The notes beneath the pieces were generated by a model that saw nothing but the letters and a program-made list of their open reading frames with translations, ran no database searches and was not told the origin of the DNA. From Blepharisma japonicum (Eukaryota; Ciliophora; Heterotrichea; Heterotrichida; Blepharismidae), in the NCBI GenBank assembly GCA_949751835.1, contig CATKHK010000065.1, positions 1 to 64,000 on the forward strand: a DNA stretch of 64,000 nucleotides. Direction: 5' to 3'. The translations under genes were made by a program, and so were the position numbers. Position 1 is the stretch's first letter. The number at the start of each line of letters is the position of its first letter. Of this stretch, positions 11,088 to 22,255 are shown one piece after another.

Positions 11088-12209
11088 TCAGTCTATGTAA
11101 GTAAAACTGTTTGTAGCGGTGTCTAAACCACCTATTTGTTTAAGATATTCACTTCTTACAACTAAAATTCCGACATCTGTTGAAATGGCAATCCAAATTC
11201 CGCTTGCTTTGAGGCAGTAAGGATAGCCCATTCCAAATAGTCTTTCTCGGGATTCTATGATTAGACCATCAAGATCGCATAGATCTATCATTTCCCGAAT
11301 GTTATTATTTTCTCATAGATAAATCAATCCTCTCTTGTCAACAGAAACGACTAGACCTTTAGCTGCAGAAACGTTCATTTGATGGTCTTCAGCATCGTTT
11401 TCACTGAGATGTTGAGTTTGAATTAATGCTGGAAAAATAGCTACAATATCTGCTGGATGGTTTCCAAGGGTTGAGGTAGATTCGCCTGTAGAAATGTCAA
11501 TTGACCGTATCTCTCTATAATTATGAACGTAAATTATAGACTCCTGAGCTAGATACGCACATGATAAGTGACCGAAATTTTTATCTAAATCCTTAACTTT
11601 TTTATGAAACTGTTGGCTGATATTCAAAATTTTTAACTCCCTCAGTCCATTTTGGTGCTTTTCTATTCAAAGTAGTTTGTCTCCATTAAAATCCATCGGA
11701 GCAGAATGCTTTGGCAGCATCATATCCTGATATTCATGCACTTCAGTGGTCGCTAAGTTATGAACAATCAATTTCCCTTTACCTTCTGCTCTCAGGTTTT
11801 CAAAAACTTCTCCTTCTTCCTCGATTATAACGATAAGGATTTTTGGCCGTGCCTGAAAAACATGGGTCATGGCACATATCATTGGAGAATGCTCCCTCCC
11901 TTGATGATTCAATTCTTCCATATGTCACTCACCTTTATCATTTCTATATAACACTAATACATACAAGTCCCCTATAGTTGCATATAAAGTGCTTTCTTCA
12001 CTGAGATAAACCCCTTTTACGCATTCTTCAGTCATTTCTGTCAAAAGAACTTGTTCTTTATTAGAAAGATTCAGATAGCCAATCTGCCCTAACGCAGTTC
12101 CATAGACCAACTGTGAACCTGCCATATCGATGCATAAGATTGGATCCCCAAAGCGAGTTTCTATTACAAATTCAAGTACTCCTTTATTTGCAGGTGCGAT
12201 TTTATTCAT
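11088..12209 (-). CDS. Beta-propeller-like protein; 3' end unresolved
   Basis: From ATG at 12209 the frame runs down to about 11088 with three internal TGAs read as Trp (just below 11925, 11667 and 11313). The roughly 374 residues show repeating short beta-strand blocks such as LVYGTALGQIGYLNL, GLVVSVDKRGLIYLW and IAISTDVGILVV, as in WD40-like propellers, but no textbook WD dipeptides. The frame meets a further TGA at 11088-11090. If that is also Trp, no TAA/TAG occurs until 10866-10868, well inside the convergent CH-domain gene. I therefore give the shorter end and flag it. A possible extra 15-nt intron (11093-11107) would not change the frame. Function unknown. Confidence 0.6.
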
Positions 12210-12224
12210 CTTTAATATAACTGA

Positions 12225-12470
12225 TTAATTATTTAATTCTATTTTTGGGCCTTCTTCATTAGCGAAAAACATGTGTAGGTCTTTGTTAGGGATACTTTCG
12301 ATGCTATCTGGAACCCACTCAGGAGCTGTCGCTGATTTTTGGATCAGCTTATGTCTTACAGCGATTTCAAAATTAAGGCTTTTGTGGAGGTAAAGCTGGT
12401 TTTGTAAGTTGTAACCTTGAATTAGGCAGTCTTTTTCTGAAAGTTTTCTACATTTAAGAAGGTGCTTCAT
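12225..12470 (-). CDS. Small unknown protein, 81 residues
   Basis: ATG at 12470 to TAA at 12225-12227, between two same-strand genes: 6 nt after the stop of the MED31-crotonase gene and 15 nt before the propeller gene start. The N-terminus is basic (MKHLLKCRKLSEKDC) with two Cys residues, and the C-terminus is acidic. No signal or membrane span. I do not recognise it. Its tight fit between neighbours and clean start and stop make a real gene likely, though the length leaves doubt. Confidence 0.6.
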   Translation of the reverse strand: MKHLLKCRKLSEKDCLIQGYNLQNQLYLHKSLNFEIAVRHKLIQKSATAPEWVPDSIESIPNKDLHMFFANEEGPKIELNN

Positions 12471-12476
12471 GCAGAT

Positions 12477-13658
12477 CTAAATAAAAATTACTTTAAGTGA
12501 TAAAGGACATTGTTGTTTAATAAGTCTGATTGAGCCTTTTATGAATTTTACGACGACTGATTCTTCATCATTTTCTAGTTTTAAAGCAGAAGATAAATTT
12601 TCTTTTAATTTTTCAATGCTGTTGGATTTCCCAAAGGTGTTTTCTAAGGCTTGAGTTGCCTGATGCAGTATATTACTGGTAAGCTGAGGAGCACTGTGAT
12701 ATTTATCAGCTGTTTGCCATGGATTTGTGCTTGTTTTTAGTTCGTTGAGTAACTTATTTACAGCATTCTCTGATGGTAGATAATGTGTAGCAATTCCTAA
12801 AAGAAAAACATCAGCTCCAGAAATAGTGTCACCAGTTAATGATAAATATAAGCCTAATGGAAATTTCAAAACATTTGCAAAAAAATTCCCTGAGCTCCCA
12901 TCTTGACATGTCCCAAACGTATTTTCTGGAACAGAAAATACAGTAGTAGGAGTAGCAATCCTTATTTTGCAGCTTAATGCTAAACCTACTCCTGAGCCCA
13001 TCACAGTCCCTTGCATCACACATACAGATTTTTGCTGTCTCTTTAAGAAATGGAGAGCTTTGGCTTTATTTTCACAGAATGATGAGATAGACCTTGGGTT
13101 TAATGAGAGTCATAGCATATCGTCACCTATGCTAAATTCTTCTTTCTGCCCACATAGAATAAGAGTATTGTCATCATTTTTCAATTGCAATATTTTTACA
13201 AGACTTTCGACCATTTCAAAATTAAGAGCATTTGAGTTACTTGCTCGATTTAATGTAAGGATGCTATAATTTTGACCAAGCTCAATATCAATTAAAGGGC
13301 TTAGTCCTCTTTCTGTGCTATTTTCTTTGAAATACCAATGAAAATACCCTTGTCTGTGCATGAAATTTGTAAAATTTACATTTTTACAGGATTGTCTGAA
13401 CTCAGTAGATTGAAGAAGCTTTAGAAAATGCAAGCAGCGAGGAAATCTTTATAATATTTACATGATGAATTTCGCGTATTCTGGCTGAGTTCAATAATTA
13501 AGATATTCTAAATATTCAATAAACATTGGATCATCAAAATATCCCATGCCCGCTAAATCTAATTAGTTATTACAATTGAGATAGCCCATATGAGAAAGAC
13601 ATTGTATAAACTCAAGCTCCATTTGAAACCTTAAAAATTCAGATTGCTCATCCTGCAT
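12477..13658 (-). CDS. MED31 fused in frame to a 3-hydroxyisobutyryl-CoA hydrolase-like crotonase
   Basis: Two 15-nt introns (13559-13573 and 13447-13461), each with an in-frame stop, interrupt the 5' part. Spliced, the gene encodes about 383 residues. Residues 1-105 are Mediator subunit 31: LRFQMELEFIQCLS, GYLNYLAGMGYF, FIEYLEYLNYW, PEYAKFI, FPRCLHFLKLLQ and a final HW match the whole length of MED31. With no stop, and no 15-16 nt intron visible in the linker, the frame continues into a crotonase: ILTLNRASNSNALNFEMV, GTVMGSGVGLALS and PENTFGTCQDGSSG. The Glu and Asp eight residues apart in the last motif match the catalytic pair of HIBCH, a valine-catabolism enzyme. The oxyanion segment is altered (FSIGDD for FCAGGD). 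One TGA (13110-13112) is Trp. MED31 acts in the nucleus and HIBCH usually in mitochondria, so the fusion is unexpected. Confidence 0.85.
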
Positions 13659-13739
13659 TATTTGTAAATATTTATATCATTTTTTAAGATAGGATTTCTA
13701 TACAGATATTTATAAAAATAGTCTGACTCAAATATAAAG

Positions 13740-15947
13740 ATGCAATGCGAAATAAAAGAGTGCAAAAATACTCCTTCATTTATCTGCGCGTGCTTATTAA
13801 ATGGACTTTTGATCTGTGATGCTCATTTGATGAGGCATATAGAAAACTGTACAGATAAACATAAGTATATATGTTTCGTTTCAAAAAAACAGAAAATTGG
13901 GATGCATAAGAATATTTTGTGTAGAAAGAACTTTGATGATAATGAAATTAAGAGTATTAATGAATCTTTAAATATTATCACTCATTATGCTGAAAGAATT
14001 ATGAGGGCGAGGCAGCAGCTGAAAAGAAAAAGCGATACAGAGACTTTAACAAGTTGGGATTTAGAGACTTTAGCTTTTAAGACTCAATTTTCAAGCAGTT
14101 TCTCTTTTGCTCCTATACACGATTTAAGCAATAAAGTCTCCAAATTGCTAGCTAAAAACATTCTTCAGATTTATGATAATTCCTCACTCGATGCCAGCTA
14201 TATCAACAAAATCAACTTTATAAGAAATCAAAAAATATTGGAACACTTTAAAGAATTGATAACTAAGGAATTGGAAGATAAATTATTTAGCATTATTTTG
14301 AAGTCAAGGGAAAATAAAAATCTAAAATACGCAGCTAGTAACGCAATAACTATTTTGAATTTTAGCAAATATGAATTTATTAATAAAGACCTGAGCGGAG
14401 TCGAAATCGAAGGCGCTGATCTTTCTAAAGCTCTTATAATAAATTCAAGCTTTCAAGGTAGCAATTTGAAGAGGGTTGATTTCTCATTTGCAAACATTTA
14501 TGACTCAAATTTTTGTGATTGTGATTTAACAGATGCATGGCTTGGGATGTTTCCTCCAATAGTAGATAAATTTTCTGAAAATGTTACATTTTCATGATGC
14601 GGGGATTATTTAGCTTATGCTTATGGCTCTAATGTATTTTTGCATGATATCAAGAAGGGAGTTGTACTTAAAGAATTTAAGCATAATACAGAGATTAAAG
14701 CAATTGGCTTATCAAGGGATGGGCAGTTTCTTGCAGCTGCTGATAGCAATTATAAACTCCATCTATGAGATATTGGTCTGAAAAAAGAGCTCATGGAGTT
14801 AAAAAGACACTCGCAAAATATTAACTCGATTTCATTTTCTCCAAATTGTGATTTTTTTGTAACAGTAGGTAATGATTGCAAATTGAGATTGTGAAATATT
14901 AAAGCTCGCAGGCCAATTAATACACTAAACCAAAGCTGAGCCTTAATCTCAGTTTCATTTTCTTCATGCAGTATGTATATCGCTTTAGGATTTTGGCACT
15001 TGGCAATAGTGTTTTGTATAAATAATATTGAAGCTAACAAATGTGTATTTTATCATCCAAATGATGTGAGAAATGTGGCTTTTTCTTGCTTTTCAAGATA
15101 TTTAATTACTTCATGCAATGATTTTATTATCAGAATTTGAGATACTGAGTGCGGACAGTTAATAAAATCAATTAAAATAAATTGCACTCTTAAAGACAAT
15201 CGTTCAGGAAAAAATTTATTTATTCCAAATTCATTGATTAAATTCTGAGCAAAATATTGTTTTTCAGAATTTAATGAGTCATTTTTGAATATTTTTCACC
15301 ATTGGGGGATAAATTTTTCTCCTGATAGAAAATATGCTGCTGTTTGAAATAGTCAAAAGTCAATAGAAATTAGAGATGCAAAAGCTTTAACGGATCATCC
15401 TTATTTTTCCAGAGAAATCACATCCATATCATTTTCTCATGATGAAAAATATATTGCGTTTACAAATGTTTCGAAATCAATAAAAGTCCAAAATATAATA
15501 ACAAAGAGAAAAGCATTTAAGCTTAAAGGCAATCAAGGAATTGCTAATTTTGTAGCATTTTCAGGATTTGGATATTTTCTTGTATCATTGCACTTAAATA
15601 ATTTTATAATTCTATGAGATGTCGTTCATCAATTTCCTTTAAAGCAATTTGAAATAGGAGATTTTCAAATATCTGCAATTGATATATCTTTTAATTACAA
15701 TTTTATTGCTACTGGGCTTTATCAAGGTCATATAAAGCTATGAAATATAATATCTGCTTCAGAAAACTATATTTTAAGACAGGCAGGAACAATTAGTTGC
15801 ATTAAAATTTCGCCCTGTGGAGAATATTTAGCTGCTTCAAGCCCTAATAGCGAATTGCGCATATGAAAAATAAAGAAGAAAAACTTTGTGAGCTTAATCA
15901 ACCTTTTAAATTCGAACCAAAAGCTGTTCCAATTTAAAGGGGGTTAA
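13740..15947 (+). CDS. Pentapeptide-repeat / WD40 protein, copy 1 (5' part, cut by an insertion)
   Basis: 735 codons from ATG 13740 to TAA 15945-15947, with many TGAs read as Trp, mostly the W of the WD/WN dipeptides. Parts in order: a B-box-like N-terminus (CEIKECKNTPSFICACL, then CDAH and H), a helical stretch, pentapeptide repeats at about 213-260 (ADLSKALIINSSFQGSNL), then WD40 repeats. Compared with copies 2 and 3, the frame stops inside the propeller at QFKGG, where a repeat element begins. The missing last two blades are found beyond the element at about 18600-19012. The gene is thus a host gene broken by insertion; the 5' part could still make a truncated protein. Pentapeptide and WD40 parts are both protein-binding folds; the role is unknown. 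Confidence 0.75.
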
Positions 15948-16190
15948 TTTTTATTTTGAAAATAAAATAAGAAAATTTTCTCACTCTCCTATCTTTGGTT
16001 GAACCAAGAGCAATTAATAAAAATTGAGAAAAAACTGCAAAAAAACATTTTTCTGCGTTCTTGAGAATTCTCCAAATTTGACTCAAAATCATAACTTTGT
16101 TAAAATATACTTCAACTTCGTTCTCCCTTTAAAATATAGTGGCATGAAATAAATATCTATCTGGCACACAATACTACACCACTGCCACAT

Positions 16191-16533
16191 CACTGGCACA
16201 TTTGTAGTACCTTCGAAACCCACAGTAAGCACCTTAGACATACTATTGCCACACTCAGGCACATATGTGGCACATATAAACACACTATAGGTGCAGCATA
16301 AACACACCATAGGCACACTATATCCACCCAAATTGTAAAAATATCAGGCTCACTATGACCCACTATAGGCGCACCATGGATATATAAACACACTATAGAC
16401 ACATCATAGACCACTATAGGCACATTATAGGCACGCTATGACTCACTATAGGCATATATCGCCCGCTACCAGCACACTATGGCCCACTCTAGGCACACCA
16501 TAGGCACACTATGTCACACCATTTACAGACATA
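16191..16533 (+). repeat. Left inverted arm, satellite-like
   Basis: Outer part matches the right arm closely (CCTTCGAAACCCA block). The middle is a degenerate array of CACTATAGGCACAC / CACCATAGGCACA units, and the inner end (CACACCATTTACAGACATA) again matches the right arm. CCCAAATTGTAAAAATATCAG near 16326-16346 has its partner near 18431-18455. Confidence 0.85.
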
Positions 16534-18229
16534 ACAAACTTCATTCCCTAAAGATCAAGATTAAGAATCTAGGATTTTTCATATTAACTTATGATAAATA
16601 AATTAATTCAAAAAGTCTAATGAAATTATGTTGGGATTATATGACTTAAGAGTTCATCTTAAGAATCTTTCTTGATATTTTTTAAACAAATGCACTCAGC
16701 TTTATAAAAAGACTCAGGAAAATCATCTTTAAATGCTTCATGCATAAATATTTTGAAAAAGCCTTTTTTCAAAGGACCTGAAAAATGACTGGAATTAGAA
16801 AAGATTTCTGGTCTGAAACCGGTTGTTTTGTGCACTTTTTTCTTGTTATAATAAGCCACAAAATAATCAATTGTGAGATCCAGGCTAAAATGTTCATCCA
16901 TTGACAAATTATAATATAAAAGACTTTCTGAAGCTTATCCAAATGGTTTTATTGGCGCTTTCAACACAACCTTGGCTTTGAGGATGGTATGGCCTACCAT
17001 GGATTAATTGAATGTTCCTTTGTTTTATAAAATTTCAATTCACCTTTAAATACTGTTCCGTTATCGTTTTGAATGATCTGCGTATATTTTTGCATATCAT
17101 GCATATATTTTTCTAGTTGCTGCGCTGTTGTAATCGACTTTTTATTTGCCATTTTGTAAAGTTTTATATACTTCGAAAAGAGATCAATAAAGCTTATTAA
17201 ATATTTGTTTCAATAGGTAAAGCTAAGGATTCTCTAATTTATTTTGGAATTTTTCATAGATCAGCCTGAATTCTTTCTAATGGCTTAGTTGAGATTATCA
17301 ACTATGATGATACATCAAATGCCTTGGCTTGGATAATTGAGTAAACTAGGCATGATGATATGGCTGCTATGATGTCATTTCGAATAGATTCTCAATAAAA
17401 TCCATTTTCTTCAATAAGTTTGACAGTTTCTTCTACAGTCAAATGCTGGTTTAAGTAGTTATGAAAGCTTTTATAATATGATTCACTTCTTTTTCGTAGG
17501 GATTCTCTTTAGATTACTGTTCAACTTATAAAAGAGAGTTGATTGGCTTAATTCGCATACATTTGCTGAAATATATTTATAATTTTTGCTATTTGATCTT
17601 TTTCATTCAAATATTTTTCGCTTTTGATTAGGAATATTTGGATCAGTCAATCTTCCAGGAATATAATAACTATTGTTAAAGTATTTTAAGACTTCAGCTT
17701 ATCTATCATCTGATATTCAACTCTTGAGATAAGTTTTGATTTATACTTTTATTTAAATCATTAGATTTGAGAATTGCTTCGAATGTTTTAAACTAAAGTA
17801 TCATAGATTTTATTATGATCAGGGTTCTGATTTTGCGAATTTTTAATTTCCGGAAACATTTTCATGCAGCCAAAGTGTAATTTGTCTTCTTCACTATCAT
17901 CTTTCTTAATAATTGAATCTTTAACCTTTATTGGCTGACTTGTAATCAGTTTTCAAGGGTATTAACCCAGAAAACAACTTTCCATCGAATCTGCATTTTC
18001 ACTTGATATGGCGCCTTTTTCAAAGAAAAGAAAGTCATACCTTCTTGGCTGCACAGCGACAATTTTTGATTGCTTTTTGGTTTTGAACTTGTTCAGGCTT
18101 GCCATTAGTCAATTTAACCTATTTTTGTGGGCTTGATGGCTGGATTGATTTTCCTTTTCATATATTTTTAAGATTATTTATATTATTTAAATAATCCGTT
18201 TAAACTTTTGGAATTATAAAAATAATCTT

Positions 18230-18589
18230 ATGTCTATGTCTGTCAATGGTGTGGTATAGTGTGCCTAGAGTTGGTTATAGTGTGCTGGTAGCGTGCGATA
18301 GTGTGTCTATAGTGGGTCATAGTGTGCCTATAATGTGCTTAATTGCCTATGGTGTATCTATAGTGTGTTTATATATCTATGGCGTGCTTATAGTGTGCCT
18401 ATAGTTGGTCATAGTGTGCTTATAGCTTGTCTGATTTTTTTACAATTTGGTTGGGTATAGCGTGCCTATGGTGTGCTTACGCTGTGCTTATAGTATGCTT
18501 ATGTTCCACATATGTACCTGAGTGTGACAATAGTGTGCCTGCTGGGGTGCTTACTATGGGTTTCGAAGGTGCTACAAATGTGCCAGTGT
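18230..18589 (-). repeat. Right inverted arm, satellite-like
   Basis: Complement of the left arm: inner TATGTCTATGTCTGTCAATG, a middle array of TATAGTGTGCCTATAGTG units, then TGGGTTTCGAAGGTGCTACA and terminal TGCCAGTG. Small length differences from the left arm lie in the repeated part. Confidence 0.85.
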
Positions 18590-18599
18590 AAAAGGAGGC

Positions 18600-19012
18600 T
18601 GATGGCCTAAAAATGGAATTATATGATATTTTGTTCTAATTGAAATGAGTGAAAGTTAGGAAATAAAGATTTAAAGAGAGCACTATGTCTTTGCTTTACT
18701 TCATCTGGAAAATATTTAGTATCAGCTCATTCAGAAGGACCTACAATTCTTTGAGATATTCATAAAAGATCAAAAATTACAGTAATTCAAACAAATGAAG
18801 TAGTTAGATCAATTGCTGTTTCTCCATCTGAAGACTTCTTGATAGCTGGAAGCCTTAAAAGCATAAAAGTATGGAATATTTGGCAAGGAAATTCAATAAA
18901 AGAGTATAATTATCACTCAGGAGCAATCAATTCGATTCAATTCATTAGTAATAAAAAATCAATGTTTGCTTCAGCAGGCTCTGATGCTACGATTAAATTC
19001 TTCAGCATTTAA
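18600..19012 (+). pseudogene. Severed 3' part of WD40 copy 1
   Basis: After the element the sequence resumes with the final WD40 blades of the same family: CLCFTSSGKYLVSAHSEGP, then LWDIHK (W by TGA), SIAVSPSEDFLIAGSLKSIK, and the family ending FASAGSDATIKFF, with TAA at 19010-19012. The last residues closely match the ends of copy 2 (FASSSTDATLKFF) and copy 3. It has no start of its own and lies about 2.65 kb from the 5' part. The junction at about 18590-18650 does not align cleanly with either paralogue, so the exact left limit is uncertain. Confidence 0.75.
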
Positions 19013-19303
19013 GAATTTTTTTAATATTATATGCATATTTATTTAATATTATTAATTCAACTGCTTTAGACAATTTTCTTATATGCTGATATTCATGAAA
19101 ATAAAAGGTAATAAATTCGATTAAAATACATTTTTAATAGGGTAAATTAAAATTAAAGCTTTTCTTCTTGCTTTCAAATTAAAAAATAATGCTTGAGTTT
19201 TCAAAATAATAAAGTTTAACACACTATTAGCTAGAGAAGTTTTAGATGGCTTTTAAGATATGAACATTTAAAAATGTAAAATTTTAGAAAACTGACATAA
19301 ATA

Positions 19304-21688
19304 ATGCTTCACCAAAATACTGCTAATAGTGTTTGCAGAATAAAAACTCCTGATAGATCATTGAAGCACAAAAATTCACGTATATTTTTATCATCAAGAT
19401 CCCAATGAAGCTTTTTCTCTTTAATCTCTGCCTGCTCAAATTTTACTAGAAGTACAATTAACTCTAAAATTATAAGTATTCTTACTGCTCATATCCTTCA
19501 AATAAATGATTATCCTGCACTAAATACAAGCTATATGAATAAAATCAACTTTGCAAAGTATAAAGAAATCTTAAAGGCTTGCAGAATTTTAATAACTGAA
19601 GAGCATCAAATTAAGCTATTTAATTTTATTTTGCAATCCAGAGAGCATAAAAATCTGAAATTTGTTGCTAGTAACGCAATAACTATATTGAATTACTCCA
19701 AATATGAATTTAATAATAAAGATCTACACGATATTGAAATTGAAGGTGCAGACCTGTCTGAAGCACTCATAATAAACTCTAACTTTCAGGGAAGCAATTT
19801 AAGAAAGGTAGACTTTTCCTTTGCTAATATTTATGATTCAAGTTTTCGCAATTGCGATTTAACTGATGCCTGGTTTGGCCAGTATCCTTCAATTATGAAT
19901 GAATCTTTTGATTATAAGACAAAATTTGTATGAAATGGGGATTGTTTAGCTTATAGTTATAATAAGGCTGTTGTTTTGCATGATATTAAGCAGGGCATAG
20001 CATATAAAGAATTTAAGCAAAATGCAGAAATAACAAATATTGCCTTATCTAAAGATGGGCTTTTGATTGCGATGAGCGATAATAATAACATTCTTCATCT
20101 ATGAGATATAAAGCTTGCTATAAAGCTTAGGGAGTTTGAAGAGCACAATCGAACAATTACTTCAATTGCATTTTCTCCTGATAGCAATTTTATTGCTGCT
20201 GGAAGTCGAGAACATTTCTTAATAATATGAAATATTAAGGAAAATCAAATTAAGAATCATTTCAATCTCAATGTGCCTATAAACTCTGTTTCATATTCCC
20301 CTTGCGGCAGGTATATTTCCATTGGAGCATTTGACTTTTATGTGTTAGTTGTGTATGCTGCAAATCCTCTTATAAATAAATTCAAATTTGATCATCCTGA
20401 AGTTGTAAAATTTCTCTCCTTTTCTCCATGTTCAAAATATTTAGTAACTGATTGTTATGATTTTTTTATTCGAGTGTGAGATATTGAAATTGGCAAACTT
20501 ATTAAGACAATCAATAGTTATTTTGGGTCTTTTACCCTATTTCAGCTTTCTTTTTTTTATTACACTCTCTCATTAAATCCTGTACCTCCAATCAAACGCT
20601 ATATAAAAAGTGGGCATTCTGAGGTAAAGTGGCTAAGTGAACAATTCCTAAATTCATTGGGATTTACTTTTTCTCCAAATGAAAAATACTCAGCTGTAAA
20701 AGCAAAAGAAAAAGCAATAGAAATTTGAGATACTAAAACTTTAAAAAGCCACGCTTCTATATATAAAGCTATAGCTTCTATATCTATTTCATATGATTGT
20801 AAATATATAGCTCTTACCAACAACTCGAAATCAATAAAAGTAATAATAACTGAAACATATAGAAATCAATTTAAGCTAAAAAGTGATCAGCATGTCGTTT
20901 CGCTGGCTACATTTTCAAAACATGGATATTTTCTTGTATCATTATGCAGAAGAAATAAAGTATTTTTTTGAGATGTTATTCATCAAGATGTTTTAAAGAG
21001 ATATAGCATGGGAGACAATTTAGTTACATCTCTTGATATATCTTTTGACGGCAATTGTATTGGTGTAGGATTTAATTCTGGTCTTATAAAGGTTTGAAGC
21101 TTAATATCTACTTCTGATTGATCTGAATCCATAGCATGCAGAAAACAGGGACAAATATATAAAAGTTTTAATTATTTTTCACCACTTGAAAATGAATATT
21201 CTTTGAAACAGTCAGGATCTGCTACTAGCATTATGTTTTCGCCTTGTGGTAATTTTATTGCAACTGCAAGCGTTAATAAGAAACTCACTTTATGGGAAAT
21301 TGAAAGCAAAACACCTTTGGAGCTGAATGGTCATCAAGGTGGAATAACTTGCATATGCTTTATCCAATCTAAGAATTATTTGGTTTCGGCTGATGTGAAT
21401 GGAGTAGCAATTATTTGAGATATTGGCATCACACAAGATAAAATTATGGAAATTCGCATTCTTGATCAAAGTATCTTATCGCTTGCTGTTTCTTGCTGCG
21501 GAAATTATTTAGCAGCTGGAGGAATTCATGGATCAATAAAATTATACGATTTTCAGCAGAAAAAAATGATAAAAGAGCTCAACTATCACACTAAGGCTGT
21601 TAATTCAATTCAATTTTTTAATAGTAAAATGCCAATCTTTGCCTCTTCAAGTACCGATGCAACACTTAAATTTTTTAAGATTAATTAA
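19304..21688 (+). CDS. Pentapeptide-repeat / WD40 protein, copy 2
   Basis: Complete member of the tandem family: 794 residues from ATG 19304 to TAA, one frame when about a dozen TGAs are read as Trp. Most of these TGAs are in WD40 positions (LWDIK, IWNIKE, VWDIE). The N-terminus lacks the Cys/His motif of copy 1 and is a short Ser-rich leader. Residues about 78-170 match the helical region of copies 1 and 3 (SYMNKINFAKYKEILKACR). Pentapeptide repeats follow (ADLSEALIINSNFQGSNLRK), then WD40 repeats to the end. Trp is coded almost only by TGA, unlike conserved housekeeping genes in the window. Role unknown. Confidence 0.85.
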
Positions 21689-21867
21689 ATGGTTTTAAAA
21701 GTATTCTTTTTATTGAGATATATTTAACAAAATCTTTGTTGTATCATATAACTGAAAATAAATCTTAATGTAGCTGACAATAATTTTGAGGATTTTTGAA
21801 GTTTGCTCAGATTCTGAATGTGTCGAGGAGTTTAGGAAAAATTAAATATAAGATCTTAAAAGTCCAA

Positions 21868-22204
21868 AATATTTGGAATTGAATGGCTATCAAAAAGATA
21901 TATTATGCCTAATATTTATTGAATCCCGAAATTATTTGGCATCAGCTGATATTAATGGACAGATTATTATTTGGCATATAGCTAGTCCATACGATGAAAC
22001 CATATAAATTCAAATACATGAGAAAACCATCCTATCACTTGTGATTTGCCATGAGGGAAATATTTGGCTATTGGAAGTACTCGAACAAAACTGCTAAAGA
22101 ATTTAGATATCATTTAAAGGGAATCAATTCAATTTAGTTTCTAGAAATAAAAAGATACTATTAATCACTTCAACTCTTAAATTTGCTGAACTCAATATTT
22201 TTTA
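21868..22204 (+). pseudogene. Decayed WD40 tail of a fourth family member
   Basis: Between copies 2 and 3 lies a short stretch that translates in pieces to the last blades of the family: YLELNGYQKDILCL, then FIESRNYLASADINGQIIIW, matching copy 2 (ELNGHQGGITCICF, NYLVSADVNGVAIIW). Later parts lose the frame and contain stops. No 5' portion is visible. It marks a past duplication and loss in this array. Confidence 0.7.
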
Positions 22205-22255
22205 AGAAATCATAAGATTATAAAATTAAGATATATCTTTAATTTATTCATCTAA

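Larger units (their letters stand above)
16191..18589. mobile_element. 2.4-kb element with long inverted arms and integrase remains (broken)
   Basis: The ends are inverted copies: 16191 onward (CACTGGCACATTTGTAGTAC) matches the complement of the sequence ending at 18589. Each arm is about 345-360 bp and largely made of CACTATAGGCACA-like short repeats. The interior (about 16540-18230) holds minus-strand coding remains between roughly 16660 and 18100. One stretch shows a HKTTGFRPEIF-type motif and another an aspartate-centred motif typical of the retroviral-integrase (rve) fold. Coding is broken in several places, so the element looks dead, but the arms are still similar, which suggests moderate age. 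The family is uncertain: a cut-and-paste transposon with an rve-type transposase, or a remnant related to larger integrase-bearing elements. It lies in the propeller region of a WD40 gene. I see no convincing target-site duplication. The 15948-16190 stretch to its left is AT-rich with no gene. Confidence 0.75.

Noticed and set aside
12477-13019. Separate crotonase gene starting at Met 13019
   Set aside because: That start would remove the first strands of the crotonase fold, which are encoded upstream in the same frame.
16425-16460. A 13-base match to the core of a phage T7 promoter (GACTCACTATAGG) in the left inverted arm
   Set aside because: It arises from the local CACTATAGG repeat array; no phage genes are present and other units match less well.
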